Shown: one piece after another, positions 51,815 to 62,193 of the stretch
Numbering within the stretch: position 1 is the stretch's first letter
Layout of the letters: every line of letters begins with the position of its first letter
NCBI GenBank assembly: GCA_025345505.1
Contig: JANVCC010010406.1
Coordinates: forward strand, 12,750,852 to 12,814,851
Direction of reading: 5' to 3'
Length of the DNA stretch: 64,000 bases
Origin: Todiramphus chloris collaris
Taxonomy: Eukaryota; Chordata; Aves; Coraciiformes; Alcedinidae
Position numbers and translations under genes: made by a program
The notes under the pieces: generated by a model
Database searches by the model: none
Told to the model about the DNA's origin: nothing
Seen by the model: the letters and a program-made list of their open reading frames with translations, nothing else

Positions 51815-52615
51815 ATGTGAAGGGGGGAGGGGGTGGTGATGGTAGCATCATCAGTGATAAACAACAGGACAACATGCCAGGGAGAGAGGAATGGGAGAAC
51901 AACAGGATAGTAGTCATGGAACACCCTCAGGGATTAAAGGGGTGTCCCTCTAAGATGATAACATGTCTGTCAGCTCAGCTGAAGGGCTTCTACACCAATG
52001 CACGTATCCTGGGCAACAAACAGGAAGAACTTGAAGCCACTGTGCTGCAGGAAGGCTACAACATAGTGGCCATTACTGAAACTTGGTGGGACAAATCCTA
52101 TGAGTGGAACATGGCTATCGATGGCTACAAACTGCTCAGGAAGGACAGGAGTGGAAGGACAAGGTGGCGGTGTTGCCCTCTGTGTTAAGAAATTGATAGA
52201 CTGTGAAGACCTGTCCCTTAAGAAAAGCCATGAGCAGGTCAAGAGCTTATTGGTAAGAGTCAGGGATCAAAAAAACAAAGGGAACCTTGTGGCTGGTGTC
52301 TACTACAGGCCACCCAATCAAGGGGAGCTTATTGATGAGGACTTCTTACTCTGGCTCCAGGAGACATCACGCATGCAGGCTTTCATCCTACTAGAGGATT
52401 TCAACCACCGCGATATATGTTGGAAAAGTTGCACTGCAAGCTGTAGGCAATCCAGGAGACTCCTGGAGTGCCTAGAGGACAACTTCCTAAGGCAGGAAAT
52501 AGACACCCCTACCTCAGAGGATGCAATACTAGACCTGCTGGTCACAAATGCTAGTGAACTTATCAGAGACATCAAGACAGGGGCAGCCTGGGCTGCAGTG
52601 ATCATGCATTAGTGC
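51815..52615 (+). pseudogene. CR1 ORF2 N-terminal remnant (endonuclease)
   Basis: APE-type endonuclease part of ORF2. Readable blocks are LKGFYTNARILGNKQEELEA, VAITETWWDKSYEWN, IDGYKLLRKDRSG, then after a frameshift near 52150-52165 GGGVALCVKKLID, VYYRPPNQGELIDEDF, ILLEDFNHRDICWK (GDFN changed to EDFN), SRRLLECLEDNFL and LDLLVTNASEL. A second frameshift near 52590 disrupts the CSDH block. The catalytic motif change plus shifts mean the enzyme is dead. After 52615 the linker to the reverse transcriptase continues in broken frames to about 53185. Confidence 0.85.
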
Positions 52616-53185
52616 AGTTCACTGTCCTAAGGGGTATGAGGGAGATGAAAAGCAAAGTCAGGACCCTAAATTTTAGGAAAGCACTTGAAGGAGTTAGCCA
52701 GTAAGACTCCCTGGGAAACAGTCCTTAGGGACAAGGGAGTGGAGCAGAGCTGGCAGATCTTTAAGGAGATCTTTTCATAGAGCGCAAGAGCTCTCAATTC
52801 CCAGCTGTAGGAAATCAGGTAGGGAAAGAGACCAGCATGGCTGAGTCGAGCCCTGCTGGTCAAACTAAAAGACAAGATGGAACTGCACACACAGCGAAAG
52901 CAGGGACAGATATCCTGGGAAGAATAGAGGGACATTGTCTGGTTGTGTAGGGACAAGGTGAGGAAAGCCAAGGAGCATCTGGAGTTGAACTTGGCAAGAG
53001 ATGTGAAGTAAAACAAGCAGGGCTTCTATAGGTACATAAATCAGAAAAGGAAGGTCAAAGAAGGCATACCCTCCCTGAGGAACAGCAATGGTGAGTTAGT
53101 AACAACAGGTGAGGAGAAGGCCAAGGTCCTGAACAACTTTTTTATCTCAGTTTTCAATGGCAACTTCTTTTCTCACAGCTCTCAA

Positions 53186-54119
53186 GTGGATGGCCCACAA
53201 GACAGGGACCAGCGAGTCCCTCACACAGTCAATGAGTACAAGGTTCGTGAATACCCAAGGAACCTTAACATACACAAGTCCGTAGGACCCGATGAGATGC
53301 ATCCCAGAGTACTAAAGGAATTGGCTGATGCAGTTGCCAAGCCACTGTACATCATATTTGAAAAGTCATGGCAGTCAGGTGAGCTCCCTAGTGACTGGAA
53401 GAAAGAAAACATCACACCCATTTTTAAAAAGGGTAGAAAGGAAGACCCTGTGAACTACCAATCTGTCAGCCTCACCTCTGTGCCTGGGAAGATCATGGAA
53501 AAGATCCTCCTAGAAGATAAGCTGAGGCACATGGAGGACAGGGAGGTGATTCAAGGGAGTCATCACAGCTTTACCAGGGTCAAGTCCGGCCTGACCAATC
53601 TGGTGGCTTTCTACAATGAAGTAACTGCATCAGTGGATAAGGGAAGAGCTGTGAACATCATCTATCTTGACTTTGCGAAGGCCTTTGACACCATTCCCCA
53701 CAACATCCTCCTTTCTAAGTTGGAGAGATACGGGTTCAATGGGTGGACTGTTCAGTGGATAAGAAATTGGCTGGAAGGTCGCACCCAGAGAGTAGTGGTC
53801 AATGGCTTGATGTCTAGATAGGTAAATGTGACAAGTGGTATCCCTCAAGGGTCTGTTCTGGCACCAGTGTTGTCTAATATCTTCATTAATAGCATAGACA
53901 GTGGCATTGAGTGCGCCCTTATCAAGTCTGCTTACAATACTAAGCTGGGTGGTGCAGTTGATATGCCAAAGGGACAGGATGCCATTCACAGGGACCTGGA
54001 CAGGCTGGAGAGGTGGGCTTAGATGAATCTCATGAGGTTCAACAAGGCCAAGTGCAGGGATCTGCACCTAGGCCAAGGCAACCAGTATTATCAATATAGG
54101 CTGGGAGAGGACATGCTAG
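53186..54119 (+). pseudogene. CR1 ORF2 reverse transcriptase remnant
   Basis: Central reverse transcriptase part in one frame: [117 protein letters not shown], a TAG at 53819-53821, then [19 protein letters not shown] and [14 protein letters not shown], where FADD has become SAYN. A second TAG (54020-54022, expected Gln) follows ERWA. The block then reads MNLMRFNKAKCR up to the LTR insertion site. Loss of the aspartate pair makes it catalytically dead regardless of the stops. Confidence 0.9.
54116..54119. repeat. Left target-site duplication of the LTR
   Basis: CTAG here is repeated at 54663-54666 on the other side of the LTR. The uninterrupted CR1 would read ACATGCTAGAGAGCAG, so exactly four bases were duplicated on insertion. 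Confidence 0.85.
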
Positions 54120-54662
54120 TGATGCAGTAAAAAACTCAATAACCAAAGTTATTCAGAAGGCACTCTTTATTTTGCGGTGCCGGACGCATGGGGGTATCAC
54201 TCCTCTAAACGTGTGTACCGATGCAAGCTGGGTACAGAGTTTATACGCAGGCTAAACATACATATTCATTATATTTCTTAGGAAGGGCAGTCTTATGACT
54301 AATGGGTTCCTAGAATTCATTTACATAATCCAAGTATGCATAATAAAATTAGGGTTAGGGTCTTTTCTCCCCTTGGTGGTCTTCCATGACCTCTGGTGGA
54401 CATTTACTTCATCTTCTCTTCTTCATCACCATGTTCTTTTAGTGACCTAAAGCCTAAAATCCTTATTCTTGCCACAAAACCAGTTCTTGTCTGTTCAGCA
54501 TGCTCGGGTGTCTCGAGATGTCTTGTTGTCCTGTTCCTGGAGATAACCACTATCTACAATGTTATGAATTTCACAGTATGCCCCTACTATACAACTACCC
54601 ATTCATTGTTGTTGCTTCAAAGATTAGTAAAACTCCACCAGACACACCATCTCTTGCCTTCA
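54120..54662 (-). mobile_element. Solo LTR of an endogenous retrovirus, in CR1
   Basis: A 543-bp insert inside the CR1, bounded by TG at its left and CA at its right and flanked by a perfect 4-bp direct repeat. Read on the minus strand it shows a TATA-like box (TATAAAC at 54245-54239) and an AATAAA polyadenylation signal (54171-54166), in the order expected for U3-R-U5, about 46 bases from the LTR end. There is no internal retroviral sequence, so it is a solo LTR left by recombination. The 4-bp duplication favours a class I (gammaretrovirus-like, ERV1) family; class II and ERVL types usually make 6 and 5 bp. It is younger than the CR1 it interrupts. Confidence 0.85.
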
Positions 54663-54666
54663 CTAG
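54663..54666. repeat. Right target-site duplication of the LTR
   Basis: CTAG, matching 54116-54119. The CR1 sequence resumes here as CTAGAGAGCAGTCC. Confidence 0.85.
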
Positions 54667-55278
54667 AGAGCAGTCCTTTGGAAAAAGACTTGGGGATACT
54701 AGTAAATTAAAAGCTGGATGTGAGCCACCAATGCGCAGTGGCAGCCCAGAAGGCCAATCAAATCCTGGGCTACATCAAAAGAAGTGTGGCCAGCAGATCT
54801 AGAGAGGTGATCCTGCCCCTCTACTCTGCCCTGGTGAGACCCCACCTGGAGTACTGTGTCCAGCTCTGGAGCCCCCAACACAAGAAGGACGTGGACCTGT
54901 TGGGAGCGTGTCCAGAGGAGAGTCACAAAAATTATTAGAGGGCTGGAGCACATCTCCTATGAAGACAGGCTGAGAGAGTTGGGGTTGTTCAGCCTGGAGA
55001 AGAGAAGGCTCCAGGGGGACCTTATAGTGACCTTCCAGTACCTGAAAGGGGCCTACGAGAAAGCAGGGGAGGGTCTATTCACAAGGGTTTGTAGTGACAG
55101 GACAGGGGGTAATGGCTTTAAGCTAGAGAAGGGTAGGTCTAAGTTAGACGTTAGGAAAAAGTTCTTTAATGCAGGAGTGCTAGATCACTGGAACAGGTTG
55201 CCCAGAGAGGTGGTGGAGGCCCCATCCCTGGAGACATTCAAGGCCAGGCTTGATGAGGCTCTGAGCAGCCTGACCTAG
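54667..55278 (+). pseudogene. CR1 ORF2 C-terminal remnant
   Basis: The ORF2 C-terminus after the LTR: SPLEKDLGILVN, a stop, then [60 protein letters not shown], a frame change near 54900, then [55 protein letters not shown] and [19 protein letters not shown], ending at the TGA-type stop near 55278. These blocks belong to the conserved CR1 C-terminal domain that follows the reverse transcriptase. It is followed by about 70 bases of 3' untranslated region and the octamers. Confidence 0.88.
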
Positions 55279-55348
55279 TTGGAGATGTCCCTGCTTATTG
55301 CAGGGGGGTTGGACTAGATGACCTGTAGACGTCCCTTCCAACCCAATA

Positions 55349-55372
55349 CATTCTATGATTCTGTGATTCTAT
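55349..55372 (+). repeat. CR1 3'-terminal octamer repeats
   Basis: CATTCTAT, GATTCTGT and GATTCTAT in tandem, the family-specific CR1 3' end. It marks the right boundary of the element. Confidence 0.9.
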
Positions 55373-56019
55373 TCTACAGAACTTGCAAATAGAAGTCAAG
55401 GGAATGACAATGTAGAAAGAGGAAAAATAAAAGACAGAGATGGAAGGTGGTAAAATACTGTTTTCATCTCCTGGTGCAAAACATGTATTAAAGTTTCAAT
55501 AAAGGTAAAAAGGGTGGAAGCATTACATCATACCATAACTTTATGTTATCAGGGAGCTCTTTCCGAAAATTAATATATTTGGGTTTTATGTGTTTGTATG
55601 TAACAAATACGTGTAAATTCACACCCATTGCAGAAATTCCTGTGATATTTACCTGCCTCTACAGAACAGTTCCAAAATCTGTTTTGTCTTTACTAACAAT
55701 GTCTCTAGTTTTCATGCTTCCTGAGATGAAAATTAAAAGGTGAAAATAGCACGTGACTCACAATGTCTTTCAAAGTTTGCTGATAGCCTGAAAAAAACGC
55801 TGAAAAGGTGTGAACTTCCCGAATTCTCTGAAGTTAATAGTCTGCACCTTTTTAAAAATAAGAACAATATGAAATTAAATATAATACCCCATTATCATAA
55901 GATTTACTGAATGCATAACTACTCGAAGCATTTCTGTATCTTCTGCAGTGTCTTGCAAACTCCAGAAGACTCTCTTTGAAGACAGAACTGGTTGCAAGTG
56001 GAGCACAACTTGATGTTAG
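55373..56019. other. Non-coding spacer, nothing recognised
   Basis: AT-rich sequence between two CR1 elements. I see no gene, RNA or repeat boundary in it. Confidence 0.55.
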
Positions 56020-56745
56020 GTAAAGATATTAAACAGAACTGTTCCCATTCTGAGCCCTGGGGAACAGCATCTGTGACTGGTCACTGGACTAAGTTCCAGA
56101 CAAAGCTCTCTGTTCAGCCAGGCCATCTTTCTTCCCCACTAGCTCATCTTACAGCACACTGGGACAATCTGCTCCTGTGCCTTAAAGATTTCGTTTTTGA
56201 AGAATGTCCAGCCTTCCTGGACTCCTTTGCCCTCCCTAGGGATGCTGTCAACCAGGCCCTTAATGACACTGATGACACACCTTCTTACTTCTCCAAGAAT
56301 CAAAACCTACCATTTCATGATCCCTATGCCCAAGATAGATTCCATCACATCACGCACTCTTGTCTGTTCACGAACAACAGGTCCAGTGGGGCACCTTCCC
56401 TAGTTACCTCACTCCACAGCTGTGTCAGGCAGTTATGTTCCAAACACTCTGGGAACCTCCTAGACTGTTTCATCTCTGCTGTATTCTATTTTCAGCAAAT
56501 GTCTGTCTGGTAAGTTGAAGTCCCCCATGAGAACAAAGGCTAGCAGTTGTGAGAGTTCTCCCAGCTGCTTATAGAATATTTTGCCTACTTGTTCATCCTG
56601 ATTGTTGATGTATAATGGACTCCTACCTTGATGTCTGCCTTGTTGGATCCCCCTGATTCTTCGCCACAAACACTCAACTCTATGAGCATCATCATTAAGC
56701 TCTAGGCAATCAAAACACTCCCTAACATACAGAGCTATGATCATG
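56020..56745 (-). mobile_element. CR1: CR1 scrap, endonuclease joined to RT piece
   Basis: On the minus strand the 5' side reads as endonuclease (LYVRECFDCLELNDDAHRVE, CLW, YINNQDEQVGKIFYKQL, FVLMGDFNLPD), continuing through the end of the endonuclease domain to about 56110. The 3' side (about 56020-56095) then reads as the VPQGSVLGP and LFNIF region of the reverse transcriptase. Roughly 0.9 kb of normal CR1, covering the linker and the first reverse transcriptase motifs, is missing at the join near 56100. Neither the 5' start nor the 3' octamer end is present. It is an old, doubly truncated, internally deleted copy. Edges are approximate. Confidence 0.82.
56460..56745 (-). pseudogene. CR1 ORF2 endonuclease fragment
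   Basis: The readable part of the endonuclease on the minus strand: ALYVRECFDCLELNDD, VECLWRRIRG, INNQDEQVGKIFYKQLGEL and AFVLMGDFNLPDRHLLKIE. The GDFN metal-site motif is intact, but the frame ends at the TAG near 56460 and the usual YRPPNQ block is disrupted to YINNQ. Downstream text to about 56110 continues the domain in broken frames. Confidence 0.82.
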
Positions 56746-58086
56746 TGTATATTGAAACTCATGTTCCTTCTCTCCTTCAAGATGATGCAACAAGTACTTG
56801 TGCAGGGACACTATAAAACAGAGAGAAAACCTACTCAGACTTGACACTTGGTTTTGTTTCCTTCACAAAAAACCCACTTAAAAGGTGATTTAATGGAGGG
56901 ACATGTCATCCCACCAACAAAGAAAATGACTGAAGCAAATTATTACAGTTACTACAAAAGTATGAGGTAAAGAAGCACCAATGTTGTGGAAATGACTTAT
57001 GTGTGACTCATTTTGAGGGAAAATTTTGACTGAAAAAGGAACTATGGAAGGAATATAAAATGTCTGTTTTATGAAACTCTTAAGATCTATTTATTTTTAA
57101 CTATGTCTTAGGATTAATGTTTTATAAATGCAGGACAGTATTCCTTTCCATTTTTTGTTCCAGGAAACCACTGAAAAATAAGGTAGCCATTGACTTTAAA
57201 GCAAAATGGTGTTCCACACAAACTCAGCATATAGAATCATATCTTTTTCTAAGTGCTTATTGGTAATTGGGCTATATCCTCCTCTTAAACAGACAAAGCT
57301 CATCCCACGCAGAAGTCCTTGTCATGAACATCCTAAAAATTAATATATCCAAGGAGAAAAAAATGAGTGCGTCTGCAAAAAAAAATTATTGCAGATGAGG
57401 TATTTGGGTTAATCCATGTGAAGACAAGGATGCTGTGGCCAACTGTGCTGTACAAATAAAAATTAGTCCTAAAGCAGATGAATCCTCCAGCACCTTTAAA
57501 GCAGAAGTATTTTTATTTGTTCTGGAGATCAAAACTGGGCTCATGTTGTATTACCTAATGGGCATTATGCACTACCTAACAGGCAAAATTATGTCCAAAA
57601 TCCTCCAAGTCACTATGCATTGTTTTTAGTGGCAAGAACACCCTCCCTCTTTCATATCACTGATAGCACCAATTTGACAAAGTAAGTAATGACTCATTTT
57701 GAACAGCAGGTAATGACAGTATTGGTCTTTATTCTCACTTGTGCCAAAACCCCTTTTACACCAACTTGGAAGACTAGAGAGTCCTAAAAGCAGCACTTTA
57801 CCAGGTGTTCAGCAACCTTAATGAACATGAAAATCAAACCCATTACTCGAGAGAGGGTATGATAAAGTGCCTGGCTGCCGATAGCCCCCACACAGGTGCC
57901 TCGCTCACTGGGAGATAGAGAAAGAAACACATCAAAGCAACTAGGAAGGGAAATTATTCCATTAGCTGCAGAAGTCACGGAAAACCACATCCAAGGTGGG
58001 ACTGTGTCCTTGGAAGGAGAGAGGAAGGGACAGCCTCACCCCCACTCTGTAGCTGGCTTTGCAGACAGTAAAAGGTGGGGGGTTTA

Positions 58087-58106
58087 AAAAAAAAAAAAAA
58101 AAAAAG
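58087..58106 (+). repeat. Poly-A run
   Basis: About 20 consecutive A bases after GGGGGGTTT. There is no recognisable retrocopy upstream, so I do not call a processed pseudogene. Confidence 0.9.
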
Positions 58107-58271
58107 GTCTTTCTAAACCTTCAACTCTGCCCATTTGAGGAATCTACTAACTCATCAAGATAGTGCACTGAGCAGACAGTTGCAGCTAAAGATGCCTGTT
58201 GAGACAGAAGAGGAAAAGAGAAAAGAGGAAAAAAGACAAATGTTGAGAAAATACTACTCAAGAAAACTTAG

Positions 58272-58380
58272 AGGGGGAAAAAACCCACAGTAAAAGGGAG
58301 AAAAATGAAAAGAATAAAAAAAAACCACAAAAAAATAACCCCGAAAAAAACCCAATAAATAATCCTTCAAACTCAAAACA
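58272..58380 (+). repeat. A/C-rich low-complexity tract
   Basis: A-runs broken by C-runs and a few G and T bases over about 110 bases. It is the same strand-asymmetric type as the tracts at 18.5, 41.4 and 62.1 kb. Confidence 0.8.
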
Positions 58381-61300
58381 AATGTCTCTAATAGAAGTCT
58401 AGGCTGCCAATACAGTACAAGTCTAACAGAAAACACAAAACCTGACACAAAAGGATAATTTTTCTTCCAATTTGTCCTTGTTTGTAACATGTCCTGATTT
58501 TACTTCTAGAAAGGGAAACTCTCCAGCTGAGAAAAAGGTTCACCACTTCTCTGATGTTGCCACTTACTTTCTCATCTCCCACTCCCACTGCTGGAGTTTT
58601 TTCACTTTCACTGTTGATGTTGTCTCTATCAACAAGCAGCTGCATCCAGAGTGTACCACCTTGGTACAGTGAGATTTTGGGGATGGCACTGGAGAGAAAG
58701 GGGTGGTAGTGACATTCAAAACCCACAGATGTCTTGGGGGGATATTGTCCACAAGAAATGCACCCAGCCATCATGCACTCACATAAAGATCACCAAAGAA
58801 GAGGGAAATAAGAGGTGCTGATTTCAGCTGCACTGAAACATATTGTGGTTGTGCTAGGGCCTAGAGACAGCAACTGCAGGTAACTTTAGCAATGGTTTAG
58901 TAAGTAGCACAGTACTCCTGCAGCCCTGCTGTTCTCTGAAGCCTTTTGGCCCCGGTGGTGCTTCAATAACCTGCTTCACCAGTCTGCTCTGTCTACAAAG
59001 GGAAAGAGGAGTTTGGTCTTGCAGGGTCTTCCAGGTTGCACAGGTCCCCAGCACAGGTTACCCTTCAGGTCCCTCCCTCAGGTCCCCAGCCTTTAACACA
59101 GAAACTCTCTGAGTCTGACCTTGGAAAACCTGCAGTGTTCTTCTATTCCACAGGTTTCATAGCTGTGGGGGTAGCCTGAGACTGTGGCGTTTACCGTTTG
59201 AGTGATACTCCCCATGCTTATAAAGGACAAGCATTTAATGGACCATCTGTCTATGATCTTCTCATGGTCTACCATGTCCCTGGCAAAACTGTGGCTCTCA
59301 TCATGTTTTTAGCTCCCTTTCCCTCAGATTCATTAAAGCACTACACATATGATGTCAAAACCTTTGTGCAGTAGGACAGAATAGAAATGGCTGTGAACTG
59401 AAGGAGAATTATACATATTTCTGAAACTGTAGCAGTTATTGCTTTGCAACTCCAAATTGAAGCAGCAGATGGAGGAAGGGAAAACAGGTTACATGCCTGC
59501 AGTGCTAGTGTACTGACAGGCTTTGCCCTGCCAACTAGCTCAATGACTTGCCATGCCTCTGTTAGAGCAATTTCTAAGAGGATGTGAAATTGCACTTTAG
59601 CTTGCATTTTTTGAGTGTTTTTCATGTCAGAAGAGTGTGTTGAAGCACAAGTTTAGCTGCAGGTATCAGCCCTTGGGCTAGAAAGGCATTATTTTTTAAA
59701 AGGCAAAATATTTATTATTTGCATATAGAGAGCAAACAGTAAGACTCGATCTGTAACTCCTAATAGGAAGCACCTTGAAAAAACCCGTTATTTGTTATAA
59801 TCATGTTACATGTCACTCTGTGACTTTAAAATAAAGAGAATTCAAGTAAAATTGCTCACTTTTATTTGCCTCCAAAATAATGTTGCCATATATTGGTTTA
59901 TGACTTCATATGCTCTTCCATTCTGAGCTTTCACACCAACGCACACAAGACAGGGCTATCTTAATTTCACTAGCTACATAAAATCAGATCTAGGAACTTA
60001 GGAAGCCAAATGTTGAATTCCTCCACGTTGCTCCATGCCCCTTAAGGACTGTCCAGTGAGCACTGAACCATTTACTCTGAACAGTCAGCAATTAATGCTG
60101 GTTTTAGTCCTACTATGAATACTGGGCTGGATTCAAAGAAACAACATCTAAGAGCTGCATGGCTCACTACTAAGTCAGATTTTTGTGCATCCTATGCATG
60201 ACCCATGGATCTGCACCTATGTTTCACTGCAGGATGCACATAAAACTACTTTATACAATATTTTAATGAGAAATCATATTTTCAATTACACAGGAATAAT
60301 TACTTCAGAGGACTTTTTTTATTTCAAAGGCAACTATGAGATAGCTGAGGGCTGAAGCTGTGTGAGACAGGATGAGGTTCAGAGTTTACATATGTACCTA
60401 AGACATATTTCTTTATACATGACAGAGTCTGTAGCTGAGCATGTAGAACTAACACAATTTAAACATGTGAAGATCTAGCTAGCCAGGAGCCAAGCTGATT
60501 TAAAATTGTCTTGCTGAATGCATTTTCTAAAAAACCCTGACCTGTATTCAAACCTAGACAAGTCTACGTATAGATAATTTAGACAAGAAGAAGAAAGTGC
60601 TTTTATCCCACCCCGAATTTCTGCTTCCAAAAATCAGTTTCTTTCCAGTGTCCTTGACTGTAATCATACCTACCGTCTCCATCCCAGGGTTGTGAAGCCT
60701 GTCCTCACTGATGACCACAATGCACTTATAAGGCAGGGGTGCCACATCTCCTTGAAAGTGGTGGAAACTCAGGCACACGGATGCAGCTGCAGGGCCTAAG
60801 AAAGCTTTTCAGACCCTAAGATGCTTGTTCCGGTCTGGTGAGGTGTCTTTTACTTGGGGAGTGTTGTCATCCCATACAGACATGGATTTCACAGAGGAGA
60901 AGCTGAGATGAGAGGCCCTAAAGGGAAACAATGTGTTCAGACCTGGGCAATGAAGGATCAGGCCTCCAAGGCTCTTTGAGATATGTACTCAGTATCCACC
61001 ATCCAGTGTAGATGTGCCCAGAGAGACCAAACACCTGCTGACTCAACCTAGTGCAGAAGTGTTCCCATGAGCTCCAACCTCTGTTGTTGAACTTGCCTGT
61101 TAAGGCCCAGAAACAAGGACTTACAAGCTCCATGATGAACATGATGAGACTTTTTGTCAGAGTTAATAAGATTTTTCCTGCTTCTGATGGTGAAAGCAGC
61201 TTAAGAGGTAAAGGGGCTCCACATCCTATCCCAAGAAATGCGCATCAGCATGTTCACACAGGAGCATGGGATGGAGCAAGGAACTGAAGGTTGGTTCAAC

Positions 61301-62138
61301 TTATCCCAGTAAGTTGCAGTTGTTCTAGTGCATTTTGGGTACGGCAGAACTGCTTGTGCCTCTTTTACCTGTACCTGAAGTATTCTGAAGTGCATTTGTA
61401 AGATGATAGTCCTTTTGTCAGATGATTTCAACCAGCATTGCAAAGAATCCTGGTCGTGCCTGGGGCCTAAATCAGTTGTTACTATTAGAATTGTTTTTTG
61501 CGGGTACCACTGCCTGTCTCACTAATGTATGTCCACAATAGCCTCCCCACAGCAGCATGAGGCAAGAAAGAACTTAGTGTCTGGCTGCCATCTTGCCCTG
61601 GTCACAAGCCCACAATCAACACTTCCTTCCCCTTCAGCATTTCTAGATGGCTGCTGCTGCTCCGCACAATATGACAGGAAAGATGAAAAATTCACTGTGA
61701 GACCAAGGCTCAGGCATTTCATCCAGGTTAGTACTATACTTAGGCCTCTTCCCAGTCGCTGGTATTTCCCTCTCACTACTGTTGCCTTCACTGATCTTTT
61801 CTGTGTCTATACTTTCACTTGAGTCATTGTCAGCCTTCAGTGACATGGTACCAGCCAAAGTCCCTTGCAAAGCCAGTGCACCAGCTGACTCTAACCCTTC
61901 CTCTGCTGGTGTACTTTTTGTCCTTGTCAGGCATTTTAAATTAAAACTAAGTATACCTTCACCAGCTTTCCCACCTTTGAAGGGATACTAGCAAGTGCTG
62001 TGGCATGAGCCAGTGGGTAGGTAGACAATTGTGGGGAAGCAATTTGTCCTCTGATCCCTTGGGGACACTGCTTATTTTTGGACTGTGTATCACATTTAGC
62101 TCTTTTGTGTGTGTTTTGAAGATCTCCCCCTAAATTAA

Positions 62139-62193
62139 AAAAAAAAAAACAAACAAAAACCAACCAAAAAACCCACACAAAACGACAACAACA
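62139..62193 (+). repeat. A/C-only low-complexity tract
   Basis: A run of about 13 A followed by CAAACAAAAACC-type and ACAACAAC-type units, nearly without G or T. Confidence 0.88.

Larger units (their letters stand above)
51371..55372 (+). mobile_element. CR1: CR1 LINE split by a solo LTR
   Basis: A plus-strand CR1 beginning in the esterase half of ORF1 and ending with three octamers (CATTCTAT, GATTCTGT, GATTCTAT) at 55349-55372. The CR1 part is about 3.46 kb; 543 bp belong to an inserted LTR (54120-54662). The two CR1 halves join cleanly across the LTR (ACATG-CTAG before, CTAGAGAGCAG after). ORF1 end, ORF1/ORF2 junction, endonuclease, reverse transcriptase and C-terminal domain are all recognisable but broken. 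It is older than the 1964-6450 copy and differs from it in sequence, though the domain order is the same. The left edge is approximate. Confidence 0.92.

Noticed and set aside
54350-54363. Two TTAGGG units, possible interstitial telomere repeat
   Set aside because: Only two units, lying inside the solo LTR; too short to mean anything.
62100-62160. Poly-A at 62139 as the tail of a processed pseudogene
   Set aside because: No polyadenylation signal precedes it at the usual distance, no recognisable coding sequence lies upstream, and the run grades into an A/C tract.
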